A stretch of DNA of 64,000 nt. Source: Glutamicibacter sp. JL.03c (GTDB lineage: Bacteria > Actinomycetota > Actinomycetes > Actinomycetales > Micrococcaceae). Position numbers and translations under genes: made by a program. Shown piece by piece: positions 63,018 to 64,000 of the stretch; within the stretch, counting starts at the first letter, position 1; each line of letters opens with the position of its first letter. The stretch spans positions 1,302,001-1,366,000 of the forward strand of contig NZ_CP107575.1 of NCBI RefSeq assembly GCF_025854375.1, given 5' to 3'. A model generated the notes under the pieces. The model was not told the DNA's origin, did not search any database, and saw only the letters and a program-made list of their open reading frames with translations.

Positions 63018-64000
63018 CTAGAGCTGGTTGCCCAGCTTGAAACCCTTGGAAGCCTGGCCGTGGTATGAGCCATCTTCGTCGCCGGCACGGGTGTAGGAGA
63101 AGCCGTCGGCGCCAATGGTGACTTCGAGTTCGGAGTCATCGGTGCGCTCGATGACTTCCTGCACGTTGCCGTCCAGGTCCAGGACCTTGGAAGCTTCGGT
63201 GTACCACGATGGAACCACCGGGTTGCCCCACCAGTCGCGGCGCTGGTTATCGTGCACATTCCAGGTGATGGTCGGATTGTCCGGGTCGCCGGTGTAGTAA
63301 TCCTGGGTGTAGATCTCGATGCGGTGGTCATCCGGATCCAGGATGTACAGGTAGAACGCGTTTGACACGCCGTGGCGGCCGGGGCCGCGCTCGATGCGAT
63401 CCGAGATGCGCAGGGCGCCCATCTTGTCGCAGATCTGGATGATGTTGTGCTTCTCGTGGGTGGAGAAGGCCACGTGGTGCAGTCGCGGGCCGTTGCCGCC
63501 GGTCAGGGCGGTGTCGTGCACGGTGCCCTTGCGGTGCATCCAGGCCGCATAGGTGGTGCCTTCATCGTCCTGGATGTCCTCGGTGACGCGGAAGCCCAGG
63601 TCCTCAAGATAGGCGCGGCCACGAGGCACATTCGGGGTGACCTGGTTGAAGTGGTCCAGGCGGACCAATTCGCCGGCCGAGTACAGGTCGTAGCGCATGT
63701 GCAGGCGTTCAACGTGGGTGGTCTCGAAGAAGAACTCGTAGGGGAAGCCCAGCGGATCCTCGACGCGCACGGCGTCGCCGATGCCCTTGACGAAGCCTTC
63801 CTTGCGGCGCTCGGTGCGGCAACCCAGTTCCTTGTAGTAGGCCTCGGCCTTGTCCACGTCTTCGGTGGAGCGGACACGGAACGCCATGGCCTTCAGCGCT
63901 GCTACTGGACCCTTGGTCAGCACCAGGTTGTGGTGGATGAATTCTTCGAAGGAACGCAGGTAGATCTGGTTCTCGTCCTCGTAGGAAACGTGCAGGCCGA
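63018..64000 (-). CDS. hpaD: Homoprotocatechuate 2,3-dioxygenase, 5' end outside window
   Basis: Extradiol ring-cleaving dioxygenase for 3,4-dihydroxyphenylacetate. The reading frame is open to the window end; about 326 codons are visible and roughly 39 residues of a 365-aa family are missing. The part seen is full: YEDENQIYLRSFEEF, FFFETTHVERLHMRYDLYS, and the iron ligands His in LVRLDHFNQ and RLHHVAFST and Glu in HRIEIYTQDYYTG. It closely resembles the Brevibacterium fuscum enzyme. The gene is ended by a strong hairpin. Other genes of 4-hydroxyphenylacetate degradation should lie beyond the window edge. Confidence 0.96.
   Translation of the reverse strand, partial: GLHVSYEDENQIYLRSFEEFIHHNLVLTKGPVAALKAMAFRVRSTEDVDKAEAYYKELGCRTERRKEGFVKGIGDAVRVEDPLGFPYEFFFETTHVERLHMRYDLYSAGELVRLDHFNQVTPNVPRGRAYLEDLGFRVTEDIQDDEGTTYAAWMHRKGTVHDTALTGGNGPRLHHVAFSTHEKHNIIQICDKMGALRISDRIERGPGRHGVSNAFYLYILDPDDHRIEIYTQDYYTGDPDNPTITWNVHDNQRRDWWGNPVVPSWYTEASKVLDLDGNVQEVIERTDDSELEVTIGADGFSYTRAGDEDGSYHGQASKGFKLGNQL

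Noticed and set aside
62192-63331. Longer N-terminus for the phosphoribosyltransferase
   Set aside because: The extra 159 residues lie opposite hpaD and the terminator and show no homology. The start is at 62854.

Overview
The window is high-GC chromosomal DNA from an actinobacterium of the Micrococcaceae (Arthrobacter/Glutamicibacter type). This is inferred from the F1 ATP synthase tail followed by a DUF2550 gene, the mismatch-specific endonuclease NucS, the order pncB-clpS-DUF2017-murI-MBL-rph-rdgB, and a homoprotocatechuate 2,3-dioxygenase of the Brevibacterium fuscum type. Coding density is high. I found no rRNA, tRNA, CRISPR array, phage or insertion sequence.

Layout. 1-3 kb: end of the atp operon (atpG', atpD, a short atpC, DUF2550) and a strong terminator. 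3.0-3.7 kb: a 680-bp stretch with coding-like composition but no convincing gene. 3.7-8.3 kb: nagA, a DUF4126 membrane protein, nucS, a small zinc-ligand protein and an AI-2E family transporter. 8.4-13.5 kb: a large membrane-anchored protein, a thioredoxin-fold/TPR protein and an ABC exporter pair. 13.7-15.8 kb: DUF3039 protein and a DEAD/DEAH helicase. 15.8-18.4 kb (minus strand): a dihydrofolate-reductase-fold protein and two NAD salvage genes, pncA and pncB. 18.6-22.9 kb: clpS, DUF2017, murI, an MBL hydrolase, rph and rdgB.

23.0-28.5 kb: two divergent operons. Leftward is DUF4956, a VTC-type polyphosphate polymerase domain protein and a CotH-kinase lipoprotein. Rightward is a YtrA-type GntR repressor with an ABC ATPase and membrane partner, with a perfect operator palindrome on its promoter. 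28.6-37.0 kb: an SRPBCC protein, a DEDDh exonuclease-BRCT protein, an ADP-ribosylglycohydrolase-like protein lacking expected metal motifs, sbcD-sbcC and an MFS transporter. 37-39.4 kb: an IclR regulator divergent from an MHS-type transporter. 39.5-46.4 kb: an alpha-glucoside module (LacI regulator, GH13 glucosidase, binding protein, two permeases) with two matching LacI-type operators in the divergent control region. 46.5-53.2 kb: a HAAS/DUF1700-like membrane protein, TetR plus DHA2-type exporter, a META protein, a fatty acid desaturase and an ABC-F protein.

53.3-62.1 kb: a possible dicarboxylate module (AccD-AccA fusion carboxyltransferase, type III CoA-transferase, MatC-like permease, divergent FadR-type regulator), then LysR, an M20 peptidase and a second MHS transporter. 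62.2-64 kb: a phosphoribosyltransferase and the 3' part of hpaD, cut by the window edge.

Two features recur. Many convergent genes share long, perfect inverted repeats that can terminate both strands. About ten genes show a TAnnnT -10-like hexamer only 6-8 nt before the start codon, which suggests widespread leaderless transcription and helps fix starts, for example for nucS and the exonuclease-BRCT gene.
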